Below are positions 21,581 to 28,739 of a DNA stretch of 29,578 nucleotides, piece by piece. Where the stretch lies: positions 1 through 29,578 of IMG/VR virus record IMGVR_UViG_3300043446_002609, one strand, 5' to 3'. The position numbers were made by a program, and so were the translations under genes. The stretch comes from a virus. Each line of letters begins with the position of its first letter. Positions within the stretch are counted from its first letter, which is position 1. A model generated the notes under the pieces. It was not told the DNA's origin. It saw nothing but the letters and a program-made list of their open reading frames with translations, and did not search any database.

Positions 21581-22033
21581 TCAATTCAAATTAAAGCGCT
21601 TCTGCTTTTGCAAAGCATGCTTCAATTTTGAAGAACCAGCAGGCAAGTCATACTCATGATTGTCCGATATATCATTATCGACATAATCATGCATGATTTC
21701 GTTAAACTCTTCAGACGTCAGATTGTTCTTAAGATGCTGAATCAAATAATACCTTGAGTAAGCAAACTTCTGAGAAAAATCCGCATCAGCTTCAACTATG
21801 ACATTATCCAAGTTAAGACGAATATGTTCTTGTGAACCAGGAATCCAGGGAATGTAAATTGTTTTAATTGAATTCTCAACAAAGATCTGAGCAACTTGCA
21901 GAGGCCGTTGAACAACGATATACCGATCAACTTCATCTCGATGCTGTATCTGCACCAGAATCAAAGAACCATCAACCATTTTCAATAGCTGTATATCCAG
22001 CGATTCGATATACTTTTTAAGATCATTGGTCAT
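21581..22033 (-). CDS. Conserved-type phage protein with possible Sm-like fold
   Basis: This 150-aa protein is not firmly recognised. Residues about 12-65 read like an LSm-type beta barrel: IQLLKMVDGSLILVQIQ, then RYIVVQRPLQVAQIF and TIYIPWIPG, with the LLKxxDGS... and NPLxV-like pattern common in small proteins of T4-like phages. The C-terminal third is helical and charged and ends in KHALQKQKRFNLN. It lies 8 nt downstream of uvsW, and a CATAAATA octamer overlaps the end of uvsW with the predicted transcription start at the ATG itself. The function is unknown; the Sm-like call is a fold impression only. Confidence 0.6.
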   Translation of the reverse strand: MTNDLKKYIESLDIQLLKMVDGSLILVQIQHRDEVDRYIVVQRPLQVAQIFVENSIKTIYIPWIPGSQEHIRLNLDNVIVEADADFSQKFAYSRYYLIQHLKNNLTSEEFNEIMHDYVDNDISDNHEYDLPAGSSKLKHALQKQKRFNLN

Positions 22034-22038
22034 AAAAT

Positions 22039-22046
22039 TATTTATG
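22039..22046 (-). promoter_or_regulatory. Late promoter octamer (CATAAATA) before the 150-aa gene
   Basis: CATAAATA ends 5 nt before the ATG at 22033 and overlaps the uvsW stop region. A T4-type start 6 nt from the octamer would fall on the A of the ATG. Confidence 0.5.
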
Positions 22047-23559
22047 ATATTGGAACTTCATGCACTTCAAAGTCAAATTTCTCTTTTGAATAAATCTTAG
22101 CCCGCTCAATGCCATGTTGCAGAGTATAATTTTTATTTCCCTTTCTGGATAGATCATCAGCAATGTCATATACGGTCGTTGGCCGTTCATCCTTAGTTTT
22201 TCGAAGACCACGGCCAATTGATTGCAATACTCTGACTTGAGATTTGGTCGGAGAAGCAAAAATGATATTATGCAAGTTGCGTATATTGATTCCGGTAGAG
22301 AATGTGCCAAATGAAGCAATGATGATCGAGCCGGTTTCCTTTTCGATCAATTCACGGATTTTTTCCCGTTCTTCGGCCGTCACATCTCCGGACACAAAAT
22401 ACACTTTTCGCTTAGTATCGGCCAGTTTTTTCTTCATGGCTTCAAACAAAGGTTCACCGTGCTTTTCGACAAATTGATACAATATCAGAGTATTCCCCTT
22501 TTGATCCGCGGCCAGATTTGTCAGAAAGCGATTGCGAGAATCATATGATGTCAAGAACTCGAGTTCATCTTGATATTCCAGATCTCCATATTGCTTGCGC
22601 AAGGCTTCTGGATATTTCAGAACAAGCATATGAATTTTCAATTGAGCCAGAATATCCGTATCAATAAGCTCGTGTGTGGTGACTACCTGATATACCGGTC
22701 CAAAGCAACCTTCTAGCACAAGCTTATTGACCTTGGCATCTTCTCCTCCTGGAAGTGTACCGGTCGTTCCAATACGAAACCAGGCATTCTTGAGCCAGCT
22801 CATGATCTTGGTCAGAGATGCGGCTTTGAAGAGATGTGCTTCATCACCGAATACGGCTCCAAATTGTTCAAACCATTTCGGGCCCATGGTTATGGCTGAT
22901 TGCCATGTAGTGATAATCACTGGAGCATCAGATTCTTTTTCCTGACCGGAATAGATCATATGAGTCAGCTTTTCAGCATCAAATGAATCATCCTTGGCCG
23001 AATACTCCGCAATGTCTTTATGCATTTGCTCGACCAATGAAGTGGTCGGAACAATGACAATGGCCTTCTTACTGGACCCCTTAAGATTATCGCGATACCA
23101 TCTCAGAAGCTGATAAATGATCATCGACTTGCCAGAACCAGTAGGTGATACCAGCAGCACTTTATGATTGTCTATAGCATGATCTATAGCTTTCTGCTGG
23201 TAATCTCGTATCTCCAGTTCTTTACCATCCGAATCCGTAACTGGATAGATGGCTGCCGGTGCAGCGGATTCAGCTTCTGACAGCTTTGGAAGAGTTAGCC
23301 CTGGTGCCAGTTCAAGCTTGCAATTCCGTGATTTGCAGAACTCGGAAAGATGATATAGAAGCCCAGCTGGTAAAGTCTGATTTCTCAGATTCAACAGCCT
23401 GATTTTGCCATCCCAATGCCTGGCTTTATAGGCCGGAGAGAACTTATATCCGGCCGCAAAGAATGAGAAGAACTCAGATAACTCCTGTAGAACACCAGAA
23501 TCATCACAGGTCACTCTCAGATGAGCCTGATCTATTGGATTAACATATATTGTGGCCAT
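22042..23559 (-). CDS. uvsW: UvsW-type SF2 helicase
   Basis: This 505-aa protein (T4 UvsW: 503 aa) has a small N-terminal region with YKARHWDGKIRLLN (about 44-57), typical of UvsW, then the helicase core: LEIRDYQQKAI (Q-motif type), Walker A VSPTGSGKSMI (137-147), FGDEAHLF (motif II), TGTLPGG (motif III) and QSIGRGLRKTKDE (motif VI). UvsW unwinds R-loops and branched recombination intermediates and helps switch from origin to recombination-dependent replication. In T4 it is a late gene, and here a CATAAATA octamer ends 4 nt before its ATG. It follows uvsY, 7 nt away. Confidence 0.96.
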   Translation of the reverse strand: MATIYVNPIDQAHLRVTCDDSGVLQELSEFFSFFAAGYKFSPAYKARHWDGKIRLLNLRNQTLPAGLLYHLSEFCKSRNCKLELAPGLTLPKLSEAESAAPAAIYPVTDSDGKELEIRDYQQKAIDHAIDNHKVLLVSPTGSGKSMIIYQLLRWYRDNLKGSSKKAIVIVPTTSLVEQMHKDIAEYSAKDDSFDAEKLTHMIYSGQEKESDAPVIITTWQSAITMGPKWFEQFGAVFGDEAHLFKAASLTKIMSWLKNAWFRIGTTGTLPGGEDAKVNKLVLEGCFGPVYQVVTTHELIDTDILAQLKIHMLVLKYPEALRKQYGDLEYQDELEFLTSYDSRNRFLTNLAADQKGNTLILYQFVEKHGEPLFEAMKKKLADTKRKVYFVSGDVTAEEREKIRELIEKETGSIIIASFGTFSTGINIRNLHNIIFASPTKSQVRVLQSIGRGLRKTKDERPTTVYDIADDLSRKGNKNYTLQHGIERAKIYSKEKFDFEVHEVPIS

Positions 23560-23563
23560 GAAT

Positions 23564-23571
23564 TATTTATG
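23564..23571 (-). promoter_or_regulatory. Late promoter octamer (CATAAATA) for uvsW
   Basis: CATAAATA, one base off consensus, ends 4 nt before the uvsW ATG and overlaps the uvsY stop region. The predicted transcript would start at about the start codon. Confidence 0.5.
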
Positions 23572-24019
23572 CTCCAGAAGTGAATCTGCGCCAATCTATG
23601 CAATTCTTGACATGTGCATGACGCCAACGTAATGTATCCAGAATCTCGGTAAGGGCATCTACACCGGTCTGAAAGTATGTTTTTTTATCTATCAGAATGC
23701 GAAGTTCCGCATCCGAATCTACGTATGTATCAAGGTCCGAACGCAATGGCTTAGTGTTTCCATTGAATGGATCATACGCCCATTTGCGTTCATCCATCTC
23801 TTCTTTGGTCATCTTGCCGGTATAATACAACCATTTGGCATGTCTAATCTCAGATAACTTAGATTCGGCCATGCGAAGCTTAAGCTTAAATTCTGTCAGG
23901 TACATGATGTACTTGGCATGAATCTTAGCAAATTTGATGGAGGAATCATCTAATGCCAGAGAATCTACTTGGCAATCCGTTTCCCATTCCTTGATGATGT
24001 CTTCAATAGTTTTATTCAT
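23567..24019 (-). CDS. uvsY: UvsY recombination mediator
   Basis: This 150-aa helical protein (T4 UvsY: 137 aa) shows the UvsY pattern: KFAKIHAKYIMYLTEFKLKL, then AKWLYYTGKMTKEEMDE (T4 LDYYSGRGDGDEF region) and LDTYVDSDAELRILIDK, and it ends with IDWRRFTSG. UvsY helps load the UvsX recombinase onto gp32-coated single-stranded DNA. Its placement upstream of uvsW is a standard T4-like pairing. A perfect TATAAATA octamer fused to the preceding terminator lies 15 nt upstream of the ATG. Confidence 0.88.
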   Translation of the reverse strand: MNKTIEDIIKEWETDCQVDSLALDDSSIKFAKIHAKYIMYLTEFKLKLRMAESKLSEIRHAKWLYYTGKMTKEEMDERKWAYDPFNGNTKPLRSDLDTYVDSDAELRILIDKKTYFQTGVDALTEILDTLRWRHAHVKNCIDWRRFTSGA

Positions 24020-24034
24020 AATATAGTCTAAAAT

Positions 24035-24042
24035 TATTTATA
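24035..24042 (-). promoter_or_regulatory. Late promoter octamer (TATAAATA) for uvsY
   Basis: A perfect octamer 15 nt before the uvsY ATG. It directly follows the U tract of the terminator at 24051-24080, so termination of one late unit and initiation of the next occupy under 50 bp. Confidence 0.72.
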
Positions 24043-24050
24043 GGCAATAA

Positions 24051-24080
24051 AAAAGCTCCACCCTTTCGAGCGGGGCTTTT
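24051..24080 (-). terminator. Factor-independent terminator after the 95-aa gene
   Basis: The stem AAAAGCTCC/GGGGCTTTT (one G-U pair) with loop ACCCTTTCGAGC is followed on the minus strand by a T-rich TTTATTGCC. It sits 25 nt past the stop of the 95-aa gene. Confidence 0.82.
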
Positions 24081-24104
24081 CTATAAAAACGATGTCTGAA
24101 TGAA

Positions 24105-24392
24105 TTAAGCCGCCGCAAGCTTAAATGGGCCAACAAACTTAACGCCCTCTTTATGCTTCTGATCCTTATACGCTAAAGCGTCTTCTTTGTCTGCAAACAA
24201 CAATGGAATTGCCGCACCGTCTTCGGAAGCCTGAGTAAGGATGATATAGGGATACTTAAGAATATTAGTAGTATCGAAGAATGGAACGGCTTTATTGTGC
24301 AACGGATTGGTCTTATAGTCGCTCAGAAGCCAATTTACATCAGATTCTGAGAGAATAGATTTACTTTCTTGAATTAGAGTATTTTTGTTCAT
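24105..24392 (-). CDS. Small late protein of unknown function
   Basis: This 95-aa protein is not recognised. It has NWLLSDYKTNPLHNKAVPFF, then ILKYPYIILTQASEDGAAI and FADKEDALAYKDQKHKEGVKF with an Ala-rich end. The middle alternates strands and helices and could be a small alpha/beta domain. It has a perfect late octamer 13 nt upstream and its own terminator, so it appears to be a separately expressed late gene, which argues for a virion or assembly role. The leader contains AGAAGAAGAA, at best a weak ribosome binding site. Confidence 0.7.
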   Translation of the reverse strand: MNKNTLIQESKSILSESDVNWLLSDYKTNPLHNKAVPFFDTTNILKYPYIILTQASEDGAAIPLLFADKEDALAYKDQKHKEGVKFVGPFKLAAA

Positions 24393-24405
24393 AGTTTCTT
24401 CTTCT

Positions 24406-24413
24406 TATTTATA
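24406..24413 (-). promoter_or_regulatory. Late promoter octamer (TATAAATA) for the 95-aa gene
   Basis: A perfect octamer 13 nt upstream of the ATG at 24392, in the short gap after the tail tube gene. Confidence 0.72.
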
Positions 24414-24424
24414 TCAAGAGAGTT

Positions 24425-24898
24425 TTAACTTGGCGAAAGAGCCGTGAAGTAATTATATCTAAGAGTCATCTCACATGTGATATATTCAATTGATTGAGCT
24501 TGAGTATTGAAATTTAGTTCACCAATCGAGGTCGGAAAGGCGTCATGAAATTGATATTGACGATTGCTCGTATTTTTAGATGATAGCACGGAAAGTATCA
24601 AATCTGATCGCAATGATGTATTTTCATATGCGTTCTTTTTCATCCAATTTACGGCTTCAATATAGTTCTTCATGTCTTCATCGACCATGAACTTGATACG
24701 AAGCTGATCAAAAGAAAGAGTGTCTCCAGGAAAGTAACCTTTAGTGCCTCTATAATTCAAAGTCACTTCTGGCATGCTTAGACTTGGAAGATTGACGGCC
24801 GTGCAAAAATATTCGATGTTTGCAAAGTTATCATTACGAATGGTCAATTTCCAGTTAGTCTGCTGCAGGAAATTTCTATTGGTTGTCAGCGTATTCAT
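24425..24898 (-). CDS. Tail tube-family protein (gp19/gp54-like)
   Basis: This 157-aa protein follows the T4 gp19-type tube fold by eye: NIEYFCTAVNLPSLSMPEV (T4 gp19 has F-x-C-K-A-T-A-L-P), then GYFPGDTLSFDQLRIKFMVD with DEDMKNYIEAVNWMKK (gp19 FDDWTVTVMNDEAHDARQKFVDW), and FPTSIGELNFN (gp19 WPTNVGELQLD) with a terminal ITCEMTLRYNYF strand. It could be the tube protein or a related tube-end or baseplate protein such as gp54; cyanophage genomes annotate other tail proteins at this position after gp23. A perfect octamer ends 6 nt before the ATG, giving an almost leaderless late mRNA. Confidence 0.75.
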   Translation of the reverse strand: MNTLTTNRNFLQQTNWKLTIRNDNFANIEYFCTAVNLPSLSMPEVTLNYRGTKGYFPGDTLSFDQLRIKFMVDEDMKNYIEAVNWMKKNAYENTSLRSDLILSVLSSKNTSNRQYQFHDAFPTSIGELNFNTQAQSIEYITCEMTLRYNYFTALSPS

Positions 24899-24904
24899 CT
24901 TCTA

Positions 24905-24912
24905 TATTTATA
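24905..24912 (-). promoter_or_regulatory. Late promoter octamer (TATAAATA) for the tail tube gene
   Basis: A perfect octamer 6 nt before the ATG at 24898. It abuts the U tract of the gp23 terminator. The predicted start would leave a leader of about 1 nt. Confidence 0.75.
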
Positions 24913-24921
24913 GGCAATAAA

Positions 24922-24953
24922 AAGGGGCTCCACCCTTTCGAGCGGAGCCCCTT
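24922..24953 (-). terminator. Factor-independent terminator after gp23
   Basis: A perfect 10-bp stem AAGGGGCTCC/GGAGCCCCTT with a 12-nt loop is followed on the minus strand by TTTATTGCC. It lies about 20 nt past the capsid gene stop, where T4 also terminates. Confidence 0.92.
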
Positions 24954-24974
24954 GATTGAATCAACTATTACTGA

Positions 24975-26489
24975 TTAAACCGCCGCACCTTTAAGGCTGA
25001 TGTTACGCACATCGAACTTCCGATAGTAGAAGTTCTTACCGGCGTAGGTAGAATCATACTGACCACCGACGGCGCTAATCTGTTGCACGAACGGATTAGC
25101 CGTAACACCATAACGGGTCTTAAACGCAATACGCGGCTGGAAGGTCGCGGGATCAATCGCGCGGACCATGGTCAGCGGCACGTAAGGCGCATAGAACAAA
25201 CCAGCGTCATACGGATTGGTGCCACGATAACCGACCGTGATATAGTCCGTGAACGCATACGGATCGATATAGACCTTGATACGACCATTCAACACACCGG
25301 CAAAGGTGTTACCAGTGTCGTCAACTTCGAGCTTGGTGCTCAGAGCCGGCGCGTAGTCCAAAGAACCAGAAGCGGCCAGAGCGGAGGCAACGTTGCTCGA
25401 GCAAAGGATGAAGTTGCCTTTGCCACGGCGGGTTTCCTTGGCGATCTGATTCGCTTCGAGCTCAATGGCCATGTGCAGGCTCTTATAGCGTTCCGCGGCC
25501 CAACGACCATCAGCGTCCGTAGCGACGTTATAGACGCCAGGAGTGCTGTTAGTAGTATTCCAGCGGCAACCGGTAACAGCTTGGCTATTAACCAAACCAA
25601 TGATTTCGCGGTTGATTTCGAACAGGATCTCGGAGCTGAGGATGTTCGCCAGTTCGGATTCAGCATCCAAACCATGAACGGCTTTGAGGTCCTGAGCGAG
25701 TTCCATCGTGTAGCTAGCCTTGAGCGCGCGGGTTTGAGCGGTCACGACCGTCTTCTCGATGTCGAAGCCCATTTCACTGAACGGGGTGCTCTGTCCACCG
25801 AGTACTTCACCTTCCACAGTGGATTTCTTAGCCGCGAAGCTAGTATCAACCGGAGCGATGTTGATGAAGGTCAACACTGCGCTGGAGATGGTAGCGATAA
25901 CAGCGCTCGACAGTGAAACGGCAGTGCCATTCACCGCAGTAACCGTAGTGCCAGGAACGACGGAAGTGCTGCCGATAACCAGGTCACCAATAGAAACTTG
26001 GCTGTTTGTAGCCGTAAGAGTAAGCGTCTGGGAACCAGAAGCAATAGTACCCGTAGAGGTAGTGGTGTAGCCAAAGGTCGAGGCCGTGACAGTACTGTCA
26101 GCGGTAAGCGTAGGAGCGGAAGTGACACCGCCCAGCGCACCACCATACAGTGCATCTTGACCAGCATTAGTACCAGTCAAGAACTTAGGCTTGAGCGCGA
26201 AGATCAGACCGGTAGGACCGCTCATCGGCTGCACGCCGGCGATGTCATACGCGATCAGATTCGGCATCGCGCGGCGCACGAGGCTGATCAGGATCGGATC
26301 GAAGTTTTGGATTGCACCGGTGCCAAGATCGGCTTCGGCGAGCATCGAGCGCTCTTCTTTGAGAGCCTTCTGCTGGTTTTCGAGCAACGCGGCCGTGACG
26401 GACCGGCGGTAGTTATCCTTGAATGCAGGAGCTTCCGCATGGTCGAGCACCGCTGCCCACTTTTGTTCGGACTGTTCGGTATTAAACAT
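24975..26489 (-). CDS. 23: Major capsid protein gp23
   Basis: This 504-aa protein (T4 gp23: 521 aa) has FDPILISLVRRAMPNLIAYD (about 63-82), GVQPMSGPTGLIFALK and SEMGFDIEKTVVTAQTRALKA, with YAPYVPLTMVRA near the end, all hallmarks of T4-type HK97-fold capsids. SMLAE/ADLG gives an (L/I)-x-E protease site, so gp21 should cut after E52, matching the propeptide removal in T4. Residues about 122-212 are a Thr/Ser/Val-rich, beta-strand stretch (GTIASGSQTLTLTA, VSIGDLVIGSTSVVPGTTV) in place of or added to the T4 insertion domain. GC content is visibly higher than in the glycan cluster. No late octamer precedes it, so it is probably read from upstream. Confidence 0.97.
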   Translation of the reverse strand: MFNTEQSEQKWAAVLDHAEAPAFKDNYRRSVTAALLENQQKALKEERSMLAEADLGTGAIQNFDPILISLVRRAMPNLIAYDIAGVQPMSGPTGLIFALKPKFLTGTNAGQDALYGGALGGVTSAPTLTADSTVTASTFGYTTTSTGTIASGSQTLTLTATNSQVSIGDLVIGSTSVVPGTTVTAVNGTAVSLSSAVIATISSAVLTFINIAPVDTSFAAKKSTVEGEVLGGQSTPFSEMGFDIEKTVVTAQTRALKASYTMELAQDLKAVHGLDAESELANILSSEILFEINREIIGLVNSQAVTGCRWNTTNSTPGVYNVATDADGRWAAERYKSLHMAIELEANQIAKETRRGKGNFILCSSNVASALAASGSLDYAPALSTKLEVDDTGNTFAGVLNGRIKVYIDPYAFTDYITVGYRGTNPYDAGLFYAPYVPLTMVRAIDPATFQPRIAFKTRYGVTANPFVQQISAVGGQYDSTYAGKNFYYRKFDVRNISLKGAAV

Positions 26490-26527
26490 ACTTTTCTTTA
26501 GTTATTGGTTATGGTTTCTTGATTCTC

Positions 26528-27739
26528 TCATTTACGATTAGGATTGTTACGCTCAACGCGAGAGATGGCGCTAAGATAACGTTTCATTTCATCCGACACG
26601 TTTGCATGAGGATCTTCTTGACCTTCAATGATGACATTCGTGCCAGAATTAACGATTTTCTGCGGTTTCACGGCCGACTTTACGATAGAAGCGGCTTGAT
26701 TAGACTGAGGTGCCTTTCCAGAGAAATACGATTCTTTGATCGTATAAACTTTCTTGGAGAAAGCTTCTGCCGATTCGAACACAACGTCTTTAGTGAGATC
26801 TTTCAGACGAGAAGCCTGAGTGACAGCCAATCCCTTTGACGCTTCGGTCAAAATGTTGGTGCGCAGCAGCTTTTCATTGTCTTTCTTGATGTTCTCATTC
26901 AAGGCCGAAGATTTCTTAACTTGTTCTTGAAGTTCGACGATCCGAGAATTCAAAGATTCAACAAGGTTTTTATCAGCCTTGGGAACTTCGATATAATTCT
27001 CGGCAAACACGTTCTTCAAGGAAGTAATGAAGCTTTCGGCAATCTCCGTACGAAGGGCCGAGTCGACCGCGACTTGATTTTCCTTCATCCAGGATTCAAC
27101 CACATACATCAAGTACGAGTCGACCTGTTCGGTGACTTTGCCGAGAATCTCTTCAGCCTTCTCGTTAAGTTTTTTCTGATAGCCTTCATGGAGTTCTTTA
27201 CGAGCCGCGCGGAGCTTGCTCTTAACGGCCGCTTCGAAGATCGTCTTGGCCTTGGACTTGAAACCTTCCGTGAGGTTGGCTTCGCCGTTCATCAGCGCAT
27301 TGACGTCTTCTTCCATGTCAACTTCTTCTTCGGTTTCTTCGTTGTTTTCTTCTTCGGTTTCTTCTTCGGACGATTCATCATTGTCCTGCTCATCTTCCGA
27401 TTCATCTTCCGATTCATCTTCCTTCGAATCATCATCTTTCTTATCGGTTTCAGAAGTGCCCTCTTCGTCGCCATTCTCTTCTTTGTCGTCACCGAATTCG
27501 ATAGTCGTATCAGTTTCGTCTTCAGATTCAGGCTTCACTCCGAGTTCATCTTCCTTACCTTTAACCGGTTCAGGATCCTCTTCCGTGATGGGACCAGGAG
27601 CATGCGCAACCGGAGCCTTAGCCTTGGGGGCAGCCGCAATGGCTTTATCGACTTCAGCGACACCTTCGCCCTGTTCACCTTTAACGATCTTGTCTTCGAC
27701 AACGGTCGTTTCTTTTTTAGTTGTTTGCTTCTTAAGCAT
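26528..27739 (-). CDS. 22: Prohead core scaffold gp22
   Basis: From the ATG at 27739 the product is about 403 aa. The C-terminal two thirds match gp22: SWMKENQVAVDSALRTEIAE and FAENYIEVPK (T4 EWLAENKLAVDKGIKAELFE and VEHNVVVPE), with coiled-coil helices and several (L/I)-x-E sites for gp21. The N-terminal third is extremely acidic (runs of E, D and S, e.g. KEDESEDESEDEQDNDESSE), with a 12-bp DNA repeat at 27391-27422 (CGATTCATCTTC). T4 gp22 is 269 aa without such a region. The start at 27739 (MLKKQ, T4 MLKEQ) is preferred over ATGs at 27829 and 27790. The scaffold is assembled into the prohead core and then digested. Confidence 0.9.
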   Translation of the reverse strand: MLKKQTTKKETTVVEDKIVKGEQGEGVAEVDKAIAAAPKAKAPVAHAPGPITEEDPEPVKGKEDELGVKPESEDETDTTIEFGDDKEENGDEEGTSETDKKDDDSKEDESEDESEDEQDNDESSEEETEEENNEETEEEVDMEEDVNALMNGEANLTEGFKSKAKTIFEAAVKSKLRAARKELHEGYQKKLNEKAEEILGKVTEQVDSYLMYVVESWMKENQVAVDSALRTEIAESFITSLKNVFAENYIEVPKADKNLVESLNSRIVELQEQVKKSSALNENIKKDNEKLLRTNILTEASKGLAVTQASRLKDLTKDVVFESAEAFSKKVYTIKESYFSGKAPQSNQAASIVKSAVKPQKIVNSGTNVIIEGQEDPHANVSDEMKRYLSAISRVERNNPNRK

Positions 27740-27872
27740 TTTTACTTTTAATTTGGGAGAGGAAGTCCTGTTTACGAACCTCTGTCTCATTATATTCAAT
27801 CTTGTCTCAAACAAACAGGTTTGAATCAAGTACCCATACCGATAACTCCTCGACTAATGCCGAGAGAGATTG

Positions 27873-28535
27873 TTACACGCTGATGTCCTTAAGGAACTCC
27901 GCAAAGGCTTTAACCTGCGCTTCAGCGTAAAATTCTTTGGATTTAGTTGAACGAGCTTGTTTAAGCTGTTCATTCATCTTATCCACCTTATTGGCAACAT
28001 AGGTCTTACCATTAAAGACCCAATCAACCGATTCCATGATACCTTCAACAAAAGCAGAAGGTGCCGATGGATCTTGCACAATATCAACCGTAGCCAGACT
28101 ATAATCCGGCTTGACATATGTCTTACCACCGCGGGATTCAACGGAACCCATACCGCGGCTCGAAACACCAAGCTTGACACCACCATCAAGCAGACCTTTG
28201 ACAATCTGTCCCATCGGCGTATTAAGGATCAAAGCCTTGCCATGGACATCATTGCCATTCCATTTAAGCTCCGTGATACGATGGCTCACTTTATCCAGAT
28301 TGATGGTCGGACCATCCGGATGATTTAGCTCACCGACCGCGCGGCCAGTGGTAACCTGCTCGGCTACAAATCGGCTCACGGCATCTTGAAGAACCGCGCG
28401 AGGATAGATACGATTATTCCGATTTTGCTTTTCGGCCTGCAGAAATACACCTTCCAAGAAGTACTTCTTCTCGTTTCCAGCGTTTTCGATAAGAGGGGAC
28501 AAGCCACTCTCATTATACTCGCATATCAATTTCAT
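27873..28535 (-). CDS. 21: Prohead protease gp21
   Basis: This 220-aa protein (T4 gp21: 212 aa) has the herpesvirus-assemblin-like catalytic residues of the T4 protease: His in VGELNHPDGP (about residue 71), Ser in LGVSSRGMG (about 123-131) and an acidic VDIVQDPSAP segment. It matures the prohead by cutting gp22, gp23 and other core proteins after (L/I)-x-E. It is preceded by the small core protein gene (1-nt gap) and followed by gp22, the T4 order. No Shine-Dalgarno sequence (GAATAATATG). Confidence 0.96.
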   Translation of the reverse strand: MKLICEYNESGLSPLIENAGNEKKYFLEGVFLQAEKQNRNNRIYPRAVLQDAVSRFVAEQVTTGRAVGELNHPDGPTINLDKVSHRITELKWNGNDVHGKALILNTPMGQIVKGLLDGGVKLGVSSRGMGSVESRGGKTYVKPDYSLATVDIVQDPSAPSAFVEGIMESVDWVFNGKTYVANKVDKMNEQLKQARSTKSKEFYAEAQVKAFAEFLKDISV

Positions 28536-28536
28536 A

Positions 28537-28707
28537 TTATTCAGACTTAGCCGCAGTCTTATTAAATACTTGATCGACCAATGCCAGTTTACGAACCTCT
28601 AGAGCCGCGACTGCTTTCTCGGCCAAACCTTTATGAAAGGCTTCTGTAGCCTGTTCATTTTGACCGGCAATTACGGCATGCACAAACGTTTCGGCATGTT
28701 TATTCAT
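28537..28707 (-). CDS. Small prohead core protein (gp67/gp68-like)
   Basis: This is a 56-aa reading frame from ATG 28707 to TAA 28537, too short to be noticed easily. It reads MNKHAETFVHAVIAGQNEQA, then FHKGLAEKAVAALEVRKLAL and VDQVFNKTAAKSE. Short helical core proteins between gp20 and gp21 with a KxxxALExRKxxVAxxxF-like segment are standard in T4-like phages (T4 has gp67 and gp68 here). It would be part of the scaffold core that fixes prohead shape. A perfect TATAAATA octamer lies 11 nt upstream, so it starts a late unit that probably includes gp21, gp22 and gp23. Confidence 0.8.
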   Translation of the reverse strand: MNKHAETFVHAVIAGQNEQATEAFHKGLAEKAVAALEVRKLALVDQVFNKTAAKSE

Positions 28708-28718
28708 ATCTTAATGTT

Positions 28719-28726
28719 TATTTATA
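28719..28726 (-). promoter_or_regulatory. Late promoter octamer (TATAAATA) for the head core genes
   Basis: A perfect octamer between the gp20 stop (28740) and the core protein ATG (28707). It is the only late octamer seen upstream of gp21, gp22 and gp23 in this window. Confidence 0.75.
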
Positions 28727-28739
28727 CAATTTATTTTTT

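Larger units (their letters stand above)
24035..24080 (-). repeat. Terminator-late promoter cassette, copy 1
   Basis: This shares with 24905-24953 the octamer, a TAGGCAATAAAAA spacer and the hairpin core CTCCACCCTTTCGAGCGG, including the loop. The copies differ mainly in the outer stem bases. A recent duplication or strong conservation of the whole unit is implied. Confidence 0.8.
24905..24953 (-). repeat. Terminator-late promoter cassette, copy 2
   Basis: The second copy of the unit at 24035-24080, here with a longer, perfectly paired GC-rich stem. Confidence 0.8.

Noticed and set aside
25083-25916. Long plus-strand open frame opposite gp23
   Set aside because: It is an antisense shadow of the GC-rich capsid gene, with low-complexity Arg-rich translation and no family resemblance.
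26921-27751. Long plus-strand open frame opposite gp22
   Set aside because: Its Phe-rich product is the antisense of Glu/Lys-rich scaffold codons; there is no promoter or start support.
27789-27794. TATAAT on the minus strand upstream of gp22 as a host-type promoter
   Set aside because: There is no recognisable -35 at proper spacing; a lone hexamer in AT-rich DNA is weak evidence.
27216-27824. Second plus-strand frame opposite gp22 with a Ser-rich product
   Set aside because: It mirrors the Glu/Asp codon runs of gp22 and is not a gene.
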